From Stomoxys calcitrans (Eukaryota > Arthropoda > Insecta > Diptera > Muscidae), in assembly GCF_963082655.1 (NCBI RefSeq), contig NC_081555.1:149554505-149618504 (forward strand): a stretch of 64,000 nucleotides of DNA. Reading direction: 5' to 3'. Numbering within the stretch: the first letter of the stretch is position 1; every line of letters starts with the position of its first letter. The notes beneath the pieces were generated by a model. It saw nothing but the letters and a program-made list of their open reading frames with translations, did not search any database and was not told the origin of the DNA. Position numbers and translations under genes: made by a program. Positions 10,518-22,680 of the stretch are shown here, in pieces.

Positions 10518-12579
10518 TTGTGTTTGTTTGTTTGTATGTTTGTGTGTTCCTTATAGACTCAGAAACGGCTGAACCGATTTTCTTGAAATTTTCACAGATG
10601 GTGCATAATGACCCCGTGGTGAAAATAGGAATCTTCATTTTTTGATATCTGAAGAGGGGGCGGACCCTCCCCCTTACCCTAATTTCCAGATCTCGGAGAT
10701 GGGTGGTGCGATTTAGTCGAAATTTTGTGTCCTCTCATATAGTGCCCTAAAAATTTACTATCCAACTTTCGGATGGGGTACCTAGGGGGGCTGCCCCACC
10801 CTAAAACCTACCAAACATATATTTTGACCAATCACGACAATATGGGACTCAAATGAAAGGTATTTAGGATGAGAAAACGTATCTGATATCCAATTGACGG
10901 ACCAAGTGCTAGGGGGACCACCCCAAGCCCCAAAATCGGACATATTTACCGACCATGGCAATATATGACTCAAATGAAGGGGAGGCGGACTCTCCCCCTA
11001 ACCCAAATTTTCAGATCTCGGAGATGGGTGGTGCGATTTAGTCGAAATTTTGTGCGCTTTCATATAGTATCCTAAAAATAAAAATTTGGTTTCCAAATTT
11101 CGGATGGGGTACCTAGGGGGGCTCCCCCACCCTAAAACCTACCAAATATATATTTTGACCAATCACGACAATATGGGACTCAAATGAAAGGTATTTAGGA
11201 TAAGAAAACGTATCTGATATCCAATTGTCAAGCCAAGTGGTAGGAGGAGCACCCCAAGCCCCTAAACACCCCTAAATCGGACATATTTACCGACCATGGC
11301 AATATGGGACTCAAATGAAAGGTATTTGCGAGTAGAATACGAATCTGATATCCAAATGTGGGATCACGTTTCTGGGGGTCCACCCCTTTCCCAAAATACC
11401 CCCCAAACAAGACTTATTTACTGACCAAGGGAATATGGGGCTTAAATAAAAGGTATTTGAATGTAGAATACGAATCTGATATCCAAATATGGGAACAACT
11501 GTTTGTGGGGCCGCCTCTCACCAAAAACCTCCCCCAAAGGGGACAAATTTACGACCACAGCAATATGGGGTTCAAATGAAAGGTCTTTGGGAGTAAAGCA
11601 CGAATCTGATATCAATATTCGGGAAAAGTGTCTATGGGGCCTCCTCACCCCCAAAACACCACCCAAACCCCAAAACACCACTAAATCAGACATATTTACC
11701 GACCATAGCAATATGGGAGTCAAATGAAAGGTATTTGCCAGTAGAATACGAATCTGATATCCAAATGTGGGACCACGTTTCTGGGGGTCCACCCCCTTCC
11801 CCAAATAGGACTTATTTACTGACCATGGGAATATGGGGCTTAAATAAAAGGTATTTGAGTGTAGAATTATAATCTGATATCCAAATATGGGACCAAGTGT
11901 TTGGGGGCCGCCTCTACCCAAAAATATCCCCCAAAGGGAACAAATTTACGACCATAGCAATATGGGGCTCAAATGAAAGGTCATTGGGAGTAAAGCAAGA
12001 ATCTGATATCAAGCCGGTCATGTTAGCCGACTATGGAAATATGAGGCTCAAATTAAAGGTATTTGGGAGAAGACCACGTATCTGATATCAACATTAGAGG
12101 CCAACTGTCTAGCGCATGTCCCACCACTATAGCAACCCCCAAATAGGACGTATTTGGTCACCAAGACAATTTGGGTCTTAAAGAGAGTGGAACTAAATAT
12201 TCATTGTTTTAGGGCCAATACCCCAAACCTATTATTTGCTGACTTTTGCAATATGGAGTTTAAATGAGATTTGAAAACGAATTTGATATCCAATTTTGAG
12301 GGCAATGGCAATATGGGGTTCAAATAAATGATATGTAGATATATGAGAATAGAGCACTTTGCTGATATATTTTCGGCGATTAGTGTTTGGGGACCACCCC
12401 AATCTCTAAAACACACCTAAATCGGGCATATTTACCCACCATGTCAATTTGGAGCTTAAGTGAAAGGTATTGGGGGGTAGAGCAAGAATTGATACCTATT
12501 TTCGGGACCAATTTTCTGGTCCCTTTCCCAAAATATCCCACAAACAGCAATTGTTTTGTAGAATACGAACCATGTATTT
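10518..12579 (+). repeat. Family D tandem-unit element
   Basis: It begins with a tgtttgtttgtatgtttgtg and actcagaaacggctgaacc leader, followed by G-rich blocks (agggggcggaccctccccc). Many units of roughly 120-150 bp follow, bearing accgaccatggcaatatggg, ctcaaatgaaaggtattt and gaatctgatatccaaat. Landmarks at 11341, 11472, 11602, 11750, 11870 and 11999 give spacings of 131, 130, 148, 120 and 129. The element is non-coding. The leader resembles 5' regions of some insect Helitron-like elements, which is only a suggestion. The same family is inverted at 51330-53200. Confidence 0.7.
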
Positions 12580-12900
12580 AGGGCATCACCCGATTTCGCT
12601 GAAATTTGAAACAGGGAGTTGTTTTAGGTCACCCGCCATCTGACCCAAATATGGTGAAAATAGGCCTGTGTTTTGATATAGCTGTCATTTAGACCGATAT
12701 GCCGGTTAAGGGTCTGTTTTTGTTGAAAGTTGAAATACAAAATTCAACAGTGACTTATATTATAAGACCCCACAATATCCGTACCGAATTTGTGTGCATT
12801 AGTTAGCCAATTTTCATAGGATTGTGACGAAAGGGGATGTTTATATATACCCGAGGAAGTGGGTATTTAAAGTTCTGAGTGCCTTTTTACTTGTTTTTAA
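12580..12900 (+). mobile_element. DINE-like family B fragment, 3' end
   Basis: Decayed units (acccgatttcgctgaaattt, gatatagctgtcatttagac) lead to acccgaggaagtgggtattt and the 3' terminus tgcctttttacttgttttt. The hairpin has largely decayed. Confidence 0.6.
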
Positions 12901-14920
12901 ATATCTCGATTTCTGTAACGAATTCGCTGAATTTCTGTACCTTGGCCGATAATGCTCTCTTAGGGCTTCCATTTGAGAGCGACTTTTCAGTTTTAATATT
13001 TTTTAGAAATATATAAAATGTGCGCTTTAAGGAGTGTATGATTGGTTTTGTGGAGAAAAACTCTTTTGGTGACCAATTCTGCTCCCTTGGATCTTTCTTT
13101 CAATATAAAATTTTTCAAAATCCGCCCAAAATTGTCGGAGATATATTGATTTTAATTTTTTGTTTCAATTCCATCCATTCCTGGTTCATGTCTCGGCTAA
13201 AACCACTTTAACTAATGGCTGTAACTTCACACCCTGCGTGTATCCAACATGATAGGATTTTTTTTTTTTAATTTCTTAAACGATAAGAAATTTGCCAAAC
13301 AAATAGATATGTTCTTAAAGTGAATCACAATTTCTCAAAGGTTAGGTTAGGTAATTTAGGTTTGCCAGTCCATGCAAGTGATTTCTTTATTGTTTGAAGT
13401 CAAAGGTTACCCACCATCCATTTCAATCTCTCAATCATCAGCATGGATTCACACTTGTTACAGTTGGTAGATTATTTGGGATTTGTGTCTATTTCGTTAA
13501 GACTTCTTTTTCAGCGATTTGGGGTTCATGCAAGACATCAACTAAAATGTTTTCTTTTGGTAAGCACAGAAAAACATTTATTTTTATGTTGATCTCTTTA
13601 AATGGGTAGCAGTTTTAGCGCTCTCTCTCTCCCACTCTTTCGATTTTCTGGCTGTCAGCTCAGGCATATCCAAAAGTTCAGTTGTTGTAGCTGAGGATAA
13701 AATGTCACATCCATTCGAAAGGATAACAAGCATTCGAGGATGACACAAACAAAAACAAAAACCCAACTAAGAATAAGTTGTGGAATTGTGACAAGTTACT
13801 TTTTATGATTGTTTTATTCTATCGAAAAGTTTGCCATCAAATTTTATGCGAGAGACTTTGCAAAAACGAAAAAAAGTTTGTCTTAGACACTTTTTGATCC
13901 CTTCAAGCATATAGGGGTAGATTTCGTGTTTATGAAGAAGGATTTGGCCGGTTTATTTGATTAAGAAACGCTTAAGCTTTCAATAGCATTTCATGTCTTT
14001 GTTGGTTATGTTCACAGGCATTTCAATCAGACATCAATGAAAACAAAAAATTCTCATCACATAGCCTGTGTTTTATGTCATTACCAATGGCATGTGAGGA
14101 TGCAATGATGAGTGAAAAAAATGGCAGCATGACACCTAGAGGTCAGCAGAGGATATGTAGCTGTTCTTTGGAATAAAAATAAAAAAAAATTGATGATAGA
14201 GATATGATAGCAAATTTTTTTAACATTTTACATATTTGGCTTTTCTCTAACACTTCAAGAGCAAAATTCTGGAATAATCGGAAAATAAAAAAACTAAAAC
14301 TATTCTACCTTACCAACAATTGGCAAAAGTAATTCCATTTCTAAAGAATTTTTCCAAGTAAACAACTGCAATGAACGGCCAAAAAACTAAACAATTTCAA
14401 GGAATTTTCATATAACCCTTATTTATGCCAACAACAACAACTATATGGCCGACAAAACTTACAAAGTCGTGGAAAAAAATAAAAAACTTTTCCGTCAAAC
14501 TTCCAAGTTAACAATGGAAATCGTAAGATTTCATTACAAATTGCAACTGTTGACACTGGAGAATATCCAATGGAAAAAAGTAAAACAACCAAATTGGGGG
14601 ACAAAGAAAAACATGAAGAACTGTAGTAGCAGGGTACGAAAAGTGAAACAAACAGAAAACGAAAAACTTTGTAAATAAATACATTTTGGTTGTACGAAGA
14701 AGATTTTTGCAATGAATTATGGGAAAAATGTCCATGAAAAGCTGCAACTGAAATGGAAACTGAAATTGTTGGGTCGAAAATAGTCGTAGCACTTTTGCTT
14801 GTAAATAAAGGTGCAAATAAGCGGATGCCGAGGTGTCATACCTTTACAAAAGCAAATAACTGCTTATGTTTGGGCCAGCTATTCAGAAACCCCTTGGGTA
14901 AATGCAACGAAAAAAAAAAA
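12901..14920. other. Non-repetitive stretch, no gene supported
   Basis: AT-rich single-copy-looking DNA. It contains a short ggttaggttaggt run near 13339, CT-rich sequence at 13620, and homopolymer A/T runs. Several open frames of 60-100 codons exist but none has a recognisable domain, good composition or splice context. Confidence 0.5.
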
Positions 14921-14921
14921 A

Positions 14922-17900
14922 AACAAGCAAAAAGGCCGAGCCGAACTTGGGATACCACCACCGGTGAAGAATGCAGAACATAGCTGCCATATAGACCGAT
15001 CTCTCGATTTAAGGTTTTGGGCCGATAAAAGGCGCATTTATAATCCGGTGAAGAATGCATAACTTATACCCCCATAGCAACTATATACCAACTATACCGA
15101 TTTGGACCAAATTCGGCATGGACATGGAGTGGTCTAAAAAGCGCAAGTCATTGTTCAATTTTGTAGAAAACAAGTAAAAGCGTGCTAAGTTCGGCCGGGC
15201 CGAATCTTATATACCCTCCACCATGGAGCGCAGTTGTCGAGTTCTTTTCCCGACATCTCTTCTTAGGCAAAAAGTGATATAAGAAAAGATTTGCTCTGCT
15301 ATTAGAGCGATATAAAGATATGATCCGGTTTAGACCACAATTAAATTATATGTTGGAGACCTGTGTAGAATGTCAGCCAATTCGAGTAAGAATTGCGCCC
15401 TTTGGGGGCTCAAGAAGTAAAATAGAGAGATCGATTTATATGGGAGCTGTATCGGGCTATAAACAGATTTAGACCATAATAAACACGTATGTTGATGGTC
15501 AAGAGAGGATCCATCGTACAAAATTTCAGGCAAATCGGATAATAATTGCGACTTCTAGAGGCTCAAGAAGTCAAGTCCCCAGATCTGTTTATATGACAGC
15601 TATATCAGTTTATGAGCCGATTTGAACCATTTTTGGCACACTTGTTGGATATCATAAAAAAAACATGTCGTGCAAAATTTCATTCCAATCTGATAAGAAT
15701 TGCGCTTAAGAGGCTTAAGAAGTCAAGACCCAAGATCGGTTTATATGGCAGCTATATCAGGTTATGGACCGATTTGAACCATACTTGGCACAGTTGTTAG
15801 ATATGATAACAAAACACGTCGTGCAAAATTTCATTCTAATCGGATAAGAATTGCGCACTCTAGAGGCTCAAGAAGTCAAGACCCCCTATCGGTTTATATG
15901 GCAGCTATATCAGGTTATGGACCGATTTGAACCATACTTGGCACAGTTGTTGAATATCATAACAAAACACGTCACGCAAAATTTCATGGCAATCGGATAA
16001 GAATTGCGCACTCTAGAGGTTCAAGAATTCAAGACCCAAGATCGGTTTATATGGCAGCTATATCAGATTATGGACCGATTTGAACCATATTTAGCACAGT
16101 TGTTGGATATCATAACAAAACACGTCGTGCCAAAATTCATTCAAATCGGATAAGAATTGGGCACTCTAGAGGCTCAAGAAGTCAAGACCCAAGATCGGTT
16201 TATATGGCAGCTATATCAGGTTATGGACCGATTTGAACCATACTTGGCACAGTTGTTAGATATCATAACAAAACACGTCGTGCAAAATTTCATTATAATC
16301 GGATAAGAATTGCGCACTCTAGAGGCTTAAGAAGTCAAGACCCAAGATCGGTTTATATGGCAGCTGTATCAGGTTATGGACCGATTTGAACCATACTTGG
16401 CACAGTTGTTGGACATCATAACAAAACACGTCGTGCCAAAATTCATTCAAATCGGATAAGAATTGCGCACTCTAGAGGCTCAAGAAGTCAAGACCCAAGA
16501 TCGGTTTATATGGCAGCTATATCAGATTATGAACCGATTTGATCCATACTTGGCACAGTTGTTGGATGTCATAACAAAACACATCGTGCAAAATTTCGTG
16601 CCAATCGGATAAGAATTGCGCACTCTAGAGGTTCAAGAAGTCAAGACCCAAGATCGGTTTATATGGCAGCTATATCAAAACATGGACCGATATGGCCCAT
16701 TTACAATACCAACTGACCTACACTAATAAGAAGTATTTGTGCAAAATTTCAAGCGCCTAGCTTTACTTCTTCGGAAGTTAGCGTGCTTTCGACAGACAGA
16801 CGGACGGACGGACGGACAGACGGACGGACATGGCTAGATCGACATACACTTTCACGACGATCAAGAATATATATACTTTATGGGGTCTCAGGCGAATATT
16901 TCGAGTAGTTACAAACAGAATGACGAAATTAGTATACCCCCCATCTTATGGTGGAGGGTATAAAAATATTGGTCTTTTTGGTAACTACATCCAAATAAAG
17001 ACCGATCTGAATCATAAACGACACGGATGTCGAAAATCCTAACATAAGTCACTGTCTCAAATTTCGGTGAAATCGGATTAAAAATGCGCCTTTTATGGGG
17101 CCAAGACTTCAAAAATAGATATCGGTCTACATGGCCGCTATATCCAAATCTGGACCGATCTAGGCCAAATTGAAGAAGTATGTCGAAGGTCTTCACACAA
17201 CTCACTGACCCAAATTTCAGCAAAATCGGGTAATAAATGTGGCTTTTATGGGCCTAAGACCCTAAATCGGCGTATCGGCCTATATGGCAGCTATATACAA
17301 ATCTTGACCGATCATAGCCAAATTGAAGGAGAATGTCGAAGGGCATGACACAACTCACTGTCCCAAATTTTGGCAAAATCGGACAATAAATGAGGCTTTT
17401 ATGGGCCTAAGACCTTAAATCGGGAGATCGGTCTATATGGCAGCTATATCCAAATCTGGGCCAAATTGGAGAAAGATGTGAAAGGGCCTAACACAACTCA
17501 CTGTCCCAAATTTCAGCAAAATCGGATAATAAATGTGGCTTTTATGGACCTAAGACCCTTAATCGGGGGATCGGTCTATATGGCAGATATATCCAAATCT
17601 GTACTGATTTGAGCCAAGATGCAGAAAAAAAGTTGAAGACCCTAACAAAACTCACAGTCCCAAAATTCAGCAAAATCGGATAATAAATGTGGTTTTTGTG
17701 GGCCCAAAACCTTAAATCGAGGGATTGGTCTATATGGCAGCTATATCCAAATCTGATACGATTAGGGCAAACTCACTCTCTCAAATGTCAGCAAAATCGG
17801 ATAATAAATGTGGCTTTTTATGGGCCCAAAATCATAAATCGAAAGATCGGTCTATATGGCAGCTATATCCAAATCTGTACTGATCTGAGCCAACTTGAAG

Positions 17901-18604
17901 AATGATGTCTAAGGGCCTAACCCAACTTACTGTCCCAAATTTCAGCAAAATCGGATAATAAATATGGCTTTTAAGGGCCTAAGACCCTAAATCGGAGGAT
18001 CGCTCTATATGGCGGCTATATCCAAATCTGGAGCCATCCGGGTCAAATTAAAAAAGAATTTCGAGGAACCTAACAAAACTCACTGTCCCAAATTGCAGGA
18101 AAATCAGATAATAAATATTGCTTTTATGGGTCTAAGACCCTAAATCGCAGGATCGGTCTATATGGCAGCTATATCCAAATCTGTACTGATCTTGGCCAAA
18201 TTGATTGAGGATGTCGAAAGGCCTAACACAACTCACTGTCCCAAATTTCAGCAAAATCGGACAATAAATGTGGCTTTTATGGGCCTAACACCCTGAATCG
18301 GCCGATCGGTCTATATGGGGGCTATATCCAGATATAGTCCGATTTGGCTCATCTTCGAACTTGACCTGTTTATGGACATAAAAAGAATCTGTGCAAAGTT
18401 TCAGCTCAATATCTCAATTTTTGAAGACTGTAGCGTGATTTCAACAGACAGACGGACAGACGGACGGACATGTCTAGATCGTCTTAGATCTTTACGCTGT
18501 TAAAAAATATATATACTTTATAGGGTCGGAAATGGATATTTCGATGTGTTGCAAACGGAATGACAAAATGAATATACCCCCATCCTTCGGTGGTGGGTAT
18601 AAAA
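14922..18604 (-). mobile_element. DINE-like element, family B, split by a family A copy
   Basis: The 3' end is at 14922-15169 (ccgagccgaacttgggatac) and the body resumes at 16967-18604. The sequence on each side of 15170-16966 aligns with the unbroken copy at 25080-25260, for example cattgttcaattttgtag on the left and cgatctgaatcataaacg on the right. Units carry actcactgtcccaaattt and cggtctatatggcagctat. Unit spacing is near 153 bp with some deletions. The 5' end has catgtctagatcgtcttaga and cccccatccttcggtggtgg. Confidence 0.75.
15170..16966 (-). mobile_element. DINE-like element, family A, long complete copy
   Basis: The 3' end is acaagtaaaagcgtgctaag with hairpin ttcggccgggccgaa and ataccctccaccatgg. 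The 5' end is at right: gacggacatggctagatcga, atcaagaatatatatacttt, then ccatcttatggtggagggta. Landmark aagatcgg sites fall at 15732, 16038, 16191, 16344, 16497 and 16650, and a variant at 15885, so the unit is exactly 153 bp. Units carry tatatggcagctatatcagg and gcgcactctagaggctcaag. It is nested within a family B element. Confidence 0.85.
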
Positions 18605-19626
18605 AGATGTCGAAGGGCATAACACAACTCACTGTCCCAAAATTTCAGAAAATCGGATAATAAATGCGCCTTTTATGGGCCTAAGACCCTAAATCGGATG
18701 ATCGGTCTATATGGCAGCTATATCCAAATCTGGGCCACATTGGCGAAGAATGTGGAAGGGCCTAACACAACTCACCGTCCCAAATATCAGCGAAATCGGA
18801 CAATAAATGCGCCTTTTATGGGCCCAAAACCCTAAATCGGGAGATCCGTCTATATGGCAGCTATATCAAAATCTGGACCGATATGAGCCAAATTTAAGCA
18901 TCATGTCGAAGGGCCCAACACAAGTCACTGTCCCAAATTTCGGCGAAATCGGACAATAAATGCGTCTTTTATGGGTCAAAAGCTTAAAATCGAGAGATCG
19001 GTGTATATGGCAGGTACATCCAAATCTGGACCGATCTGGGCCAAATTGAAAAACGATGTCGAAGGGCTCATCACAACTCACTGTCCCAAATTTTGGCGAC
19101 ATCGGACAATAAATGTGGCTTTTATGGGCCTAAGACCCTGAATTGGCGCATCAGTCTATATGGCAGCTATATCCAAATCTGAACCGATCTGGGCCAAATT
19201 GATGAGGGATATCGAAGGGTCTAACATAACTCACTGTCCCAAATTTCAGAAAAATCAGATAATAAATGTGGCTTTTATGGGCCTAAGACCCTAAATCGAC
19301 AGATCGGTCTATATGGCAGCTATATCTAAATCTGAACCGATAAGGAAGGAGTGGAATTAAAGGAAGGAGTGGAAGGGCCTAAAACAACTCACTTTTCCAA
19401 ATTTCAGCAAAATCGGGTTATAAATGTGGCTTTTATGGCCCCAAAACCTTAAATCGAGAGATCGGTCTATATGGCAGCTATATTCAAATCTGGACCAATC
19501 CAAGCCAAATTGAAGAAGAATGTCGAAGGGCTAACGCAATTCACTGACCCCAATTTTGGCACAATCGGACAATAAATGCGCTTTTTATGGGCCCAAAACC
19601 TTATATTGAGGGATCGGTCTAATGGC
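18605..19626 (-). mobile_element. DINE-like family B body fragment
   Basis: Six or more units with actcactgtcccaaattt and ccttttatgggcc. It lacks both ends. It begins at the 5' terminus of the preceding element and is fused on the right to a plus-strand family A fragment. Confidence 0.7.
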
Positions 19627-20362
19627 ACTTTGGTGTCACTTCCAACAATGGTTCAAATCGGTCCATAACCTGATATAGCTGCCATATAAAGCGATCGTGT
19701 GTTTTGACTTCTTGACCCTATAGATGGCACGGGGTGTTTTGGTATCACTAATAATAACTGTACGAAGTATAGTCGAAATCGGTCTACAACCTGGTATAGC
19801 GGCCATATTAACCGATATTGGATCTTGACTTCTTGAGCCGCTAGAGGGCGTAATTTTTATTCGATTTTGCGCGAGATGTTTTCTTATGACTCCCAACAAC
19901 TGTGCTGAGTATAGCGCAAATCGGTTCATAACCTGATATAGCTGCCATATAAACCGATCTGGGATTTCGACTTCTTGAGCCTCAAGTGGGCGCAATTCTC
20001 ATGCTACTTGACAGAAGTTTTGTACCACGGCTTCTCCCATGACGCTCAATATATGTGTCCATTATGGTCTAAATTGATCTATAGCTGGATACGGCTCCTA
20101 TATAAACCGGTCTCACAATTTTTCTTCTTGAGACCCTGCAAGACGCAAATCTTACCCAAATCGACTGAAATATTACACAATGACTACTACAATGTTCAGC
20201 ATTCAATTTATTTATGGTCCGAATCGGACTACAACTTGATATAGCTCCAATAGCATAACAGTTCTTATTCAATATTCTTTGTTTGAACTCGACAAATGCG
20301 ATCCATAGTGGAGGGTATACAAGATTCGGCCCGGCCGAACTTAACACGGTCCTTCATGTTAT
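19627..20362 (+). mobile_element. DINE-like family A fragment, 3' part
   Basis: About four units (cataacctgatatagctgcc, gacttcttgagccgctagag), then gcgatccatagtggagggta, the hairpin ttcggcccggccgaa and an altered tail, cttaacacggtccttcatg. The 5' end is missing. Confidence 0.75.
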
Positions 20363-20859
20363 CCTTGATATCTGTCCTTGTTTTTAATAGAGCCAACCAC
20401 AAAGTTATAAATGAAAATCTTGTTTTATTTCAATAGTAAATAATTTTTCACAAATATGAAAAACATTCATTCTTAAAATTGGATCTTTGTCTTTGGTGAA
20501 ATTATTTTCCAAAATATGTGGAACATTCCTGACTTAAATTAAATTACACTCAGAACTTTACTTCACAGCATGGCCAGGAGAAAGCAAAAGGAAATATGCA
20601 AAAGTCAAACAAACCGACAGAGAATGAAGGACAACCATGACGATAGCAAAACAAAAGGAAATTTCTGAGATTTTTAAATAAATATTCGAATGAAATGAAC
20701 GCCGAAGCAATTGTTTTTCAATATTAAAGAGTTATTTTGAGCCGAACTAGCATGAATGGCATTTAAAAGGAACTTCCGGCTTTTCTTGCATACTTCCTAG
20801 TGATTGCTTCAGTTTGATGGCCACAAAGGAAGCAACAAAGCTAAGAATTCATAAAATTG

Positions 20860-20949
20860 TTAAAATTTTCTTATGAATTTCTTTGGTCGACATCCATATG
20901 GAGATGAGTTCAAGGGAATGCCACAACATTTGTTGCACGAACAAAATTC
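20860..20949 (-). CDS. Possible terminal exon, cysteine-rich, unidentified
   Basis: On the minus strand a strong acceptor (gtgtttttttttcag) precedes 29 codons and a stop. The peptide starts EFCSCNKCCG, has a further Cys at CRPKK, and has a basic C-terminus (KKFIRKF). The frame also stays open upstream to a Met at 21066, so an unspliced 68-residue frame is possible. No donor at a workable distance is evident and no family is recognised. Confidence 0.25.
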   Translation of the reverse strand, partial: EFCSCNKCCGIPLNSSPYGCRPKKFIRKF

Positions 20950-21150
20950 CTGAAAAAAAAACACACATGGTTTATGGCCTATGAACTTGCCTTGATTGTG
21001 GCATATATATCGGAATATGCGAAGTTTTGAAGCAGTTTCTGGCTTGCCTTTATGATTCAAAAGCATATGATTTGATGGTATTGCAGTTTGTTGAAGATTT
21101 GAATTATAGAGTTGCCAGATTGTAATAATATTGTTACATATTTCTTTGGC

Positions 21151-21346
21151 AGATTTGAAGACCTTATGAAAGTCAAGGACTATTTAAGGGGCTATATGAA
21201 ACTTGGGTATTTTAATCAGATTCCTTGGGAATCCAAAGAACCCAGAACTTCAGAATTAGCTTTGTTATTGGAGTTGGACAACATGAGAAATAATTGGTAC
21301 CCACAGGTCGCCCCAGATTTGAAGACCTTATGAAAGTCAAGGACTA
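21151..21346 (+). repeat. 32-bp exact direct repeat flanking 132 bp
   Basis: agatttgaagaccttatgaa followed by agtcaaggacta occurs at 21151-21182 and again at 21315-21346. The intervening DNA is open on the plus strand, within a 73-codon frame from 21112, encoding YLRGYMKLGYFNQIPW through NNWYPQVAP. It is preceded by an acceptor-like catatttctttggcag. A family A DINE fragment starts immediately after. The open stretch may be a fragment of an unidentified gene; the repeat suggests tandem or template-switch duplication. Confidence 0.5.
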
Positions 21347-21615
21347 GACAAGGACTGTGCCAAGTATGGTTCAAATCGGTCCATTATCATATATAGCTGA
21401 CATATAAACCGATCTTGAATCTTGACTTCTTGAGCCATTAGAGGGCGCAATTCTTATCCGATTGGAATGAAGTTTTGCAAGACGTATTTTGTTATGATAT
21501 CCAACAACTGTGCCGAGTATGGTTTAAATCGGTCTATAACCTGATAGAGCTGTGTTATAAACTGATCTGGGGACTTTACTTCTTTAGCTTCTAGAGGGCG
21601 CAATTATTATCCAGA
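21347..21615 (+). mobile_element. DINE-like family A fragment
   Basis: Nearly two units: gccaagtatggttcaaatcg, ataaaccgatcttgaatctt, tagagggcgcaattcttatc. Both ends are missing. Confidence 0.7.
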
Positions 21616-22680
21616 CAGATAAAGTGATGCCAGGTATGCTCCACCCTTTCGCCGTCTCATCACTTTTGCATACGAAGTTAGCAGCTCTGGGAAAAATAGA
21701 TAATTTACATTTTATGACAAATAACGCAGGTCCTCGGCCGAGTACCAGTGTTAGCATAGAATAATTGGTAGTGATATGGTTCAGTACAGAAACTTTATTC
21801 CGGGTCGACTATGGCTTCAGAATTTAGGCATTATTATCTTAATTCTGATTTTCTCCATAAGATCTTGAGTAGCTGTCTTGCTCGAGTGGAGGTTTATCTG
21901 GGTGACATCAATCATTGGTCCTTCATTAGATGGGCTTCTTGAGGTTGGATGATTGTCTCATCGTCTGTTCCCTGTTCTTAAGGCTGCGTTGAGTTTTCCG
22001 TCACTGCACTGCCTGGTGTTTTAATATTAGGATCTTTGTCTATCCTAGTCTTCCTAATTTTGAGAAAGTCGATAATGGTTCCCTCATCGGGTCCCTGTTT
22101 GTTAGGCTGTTTTAAATCTACCGTCCCTGCACTGCCTGATGTTTCTGTATTAGGATCTTCGCCTATACCAGTCTTCCAAATTTTAAGAAAATGGGCTTTT
22201 TGGGAGTAGATTATGGTCTCATCATCTGCTCCTGTGCGTTAGGAGGCATTGAGTTCTCTGTCACTGCACTGCACTGCCTGATGTTTCAACATTAGTCCTT
22301 GTCAATCCTAGTCTACCTTATCTGGAGAAAGTCGTTGATGGTTTCATCGTCGGGTTCCTGTTCTATAGGCTGTTTTGGATCTCTCGCCCCTGCGTTGCCT
22401 GATGTTTCAGTATTAGGATCTTCACTTATCCTCCCCAATATCCTCCTCTCAATCGTCTCAATCCTCCCCTCTCCCCAATATTGAGAGTGTGGGTGATTGT
22501 CTCGTCATCGGCCCCCTGTCAGTTAGGTATTATCGACTGTCCCTTCACTGCACCGCCTTATGACTCAATATTGCCTATCCTAGTCTTCCCAAACTTGAAA
22601 AATACCGCCATGGCCCCGTAGTTCGCCATGCTTTTAGTCTTAGTCAAACTTTAGCAGTTTTATCTTCCTGTCATCGATTG
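21616..22680 (-). pseudogene. Decayed element with 40-41-residue coding tandem repeats, copy 1
   Basis: Read on the minus strand, segments of 120-123 bp encode a repeated peptide with the core PNxQGPDE, (T/I)IxDFLKI, KTRIDKDPN, then a GSAG-like piece. The best-preserved part is about 22195-21900: AHFLKIWKTGIGEDPNTE, KQPNKQGPDEGTIIDFLK, IRKTRIDKDPNIKT. Stops and frameshifts interrupt it, including a stop inside a PNEQG box. Copy 2 lies at 40766-41460. Both copies share the repeat, the left boundary (aatcattggtc) and a right flank encoding SLTKTK/LTETKG. I do not recognise the protein. Mobility is inferred only from its occurrence at two separated places. Confidence 0.55.

Larger units (their letters stand above)
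20363..21346. other. Mostly non-repetitive stretch with exon-like pieces
   Basis: AT-rich DNA containing a cysteine-rich open segment on the minus strand (20860-20949) and a 32-bp direct repeat (21151-21182, 21315-21346), both listed separately. I can support nothing else here. Confidence 0.45.

Noticed and set aside
14419..14816. Overlapping 77-102-residue frames on both strands
   Set aside because: AT-rich chance frames with no domain; both strands are open over the same DNA.
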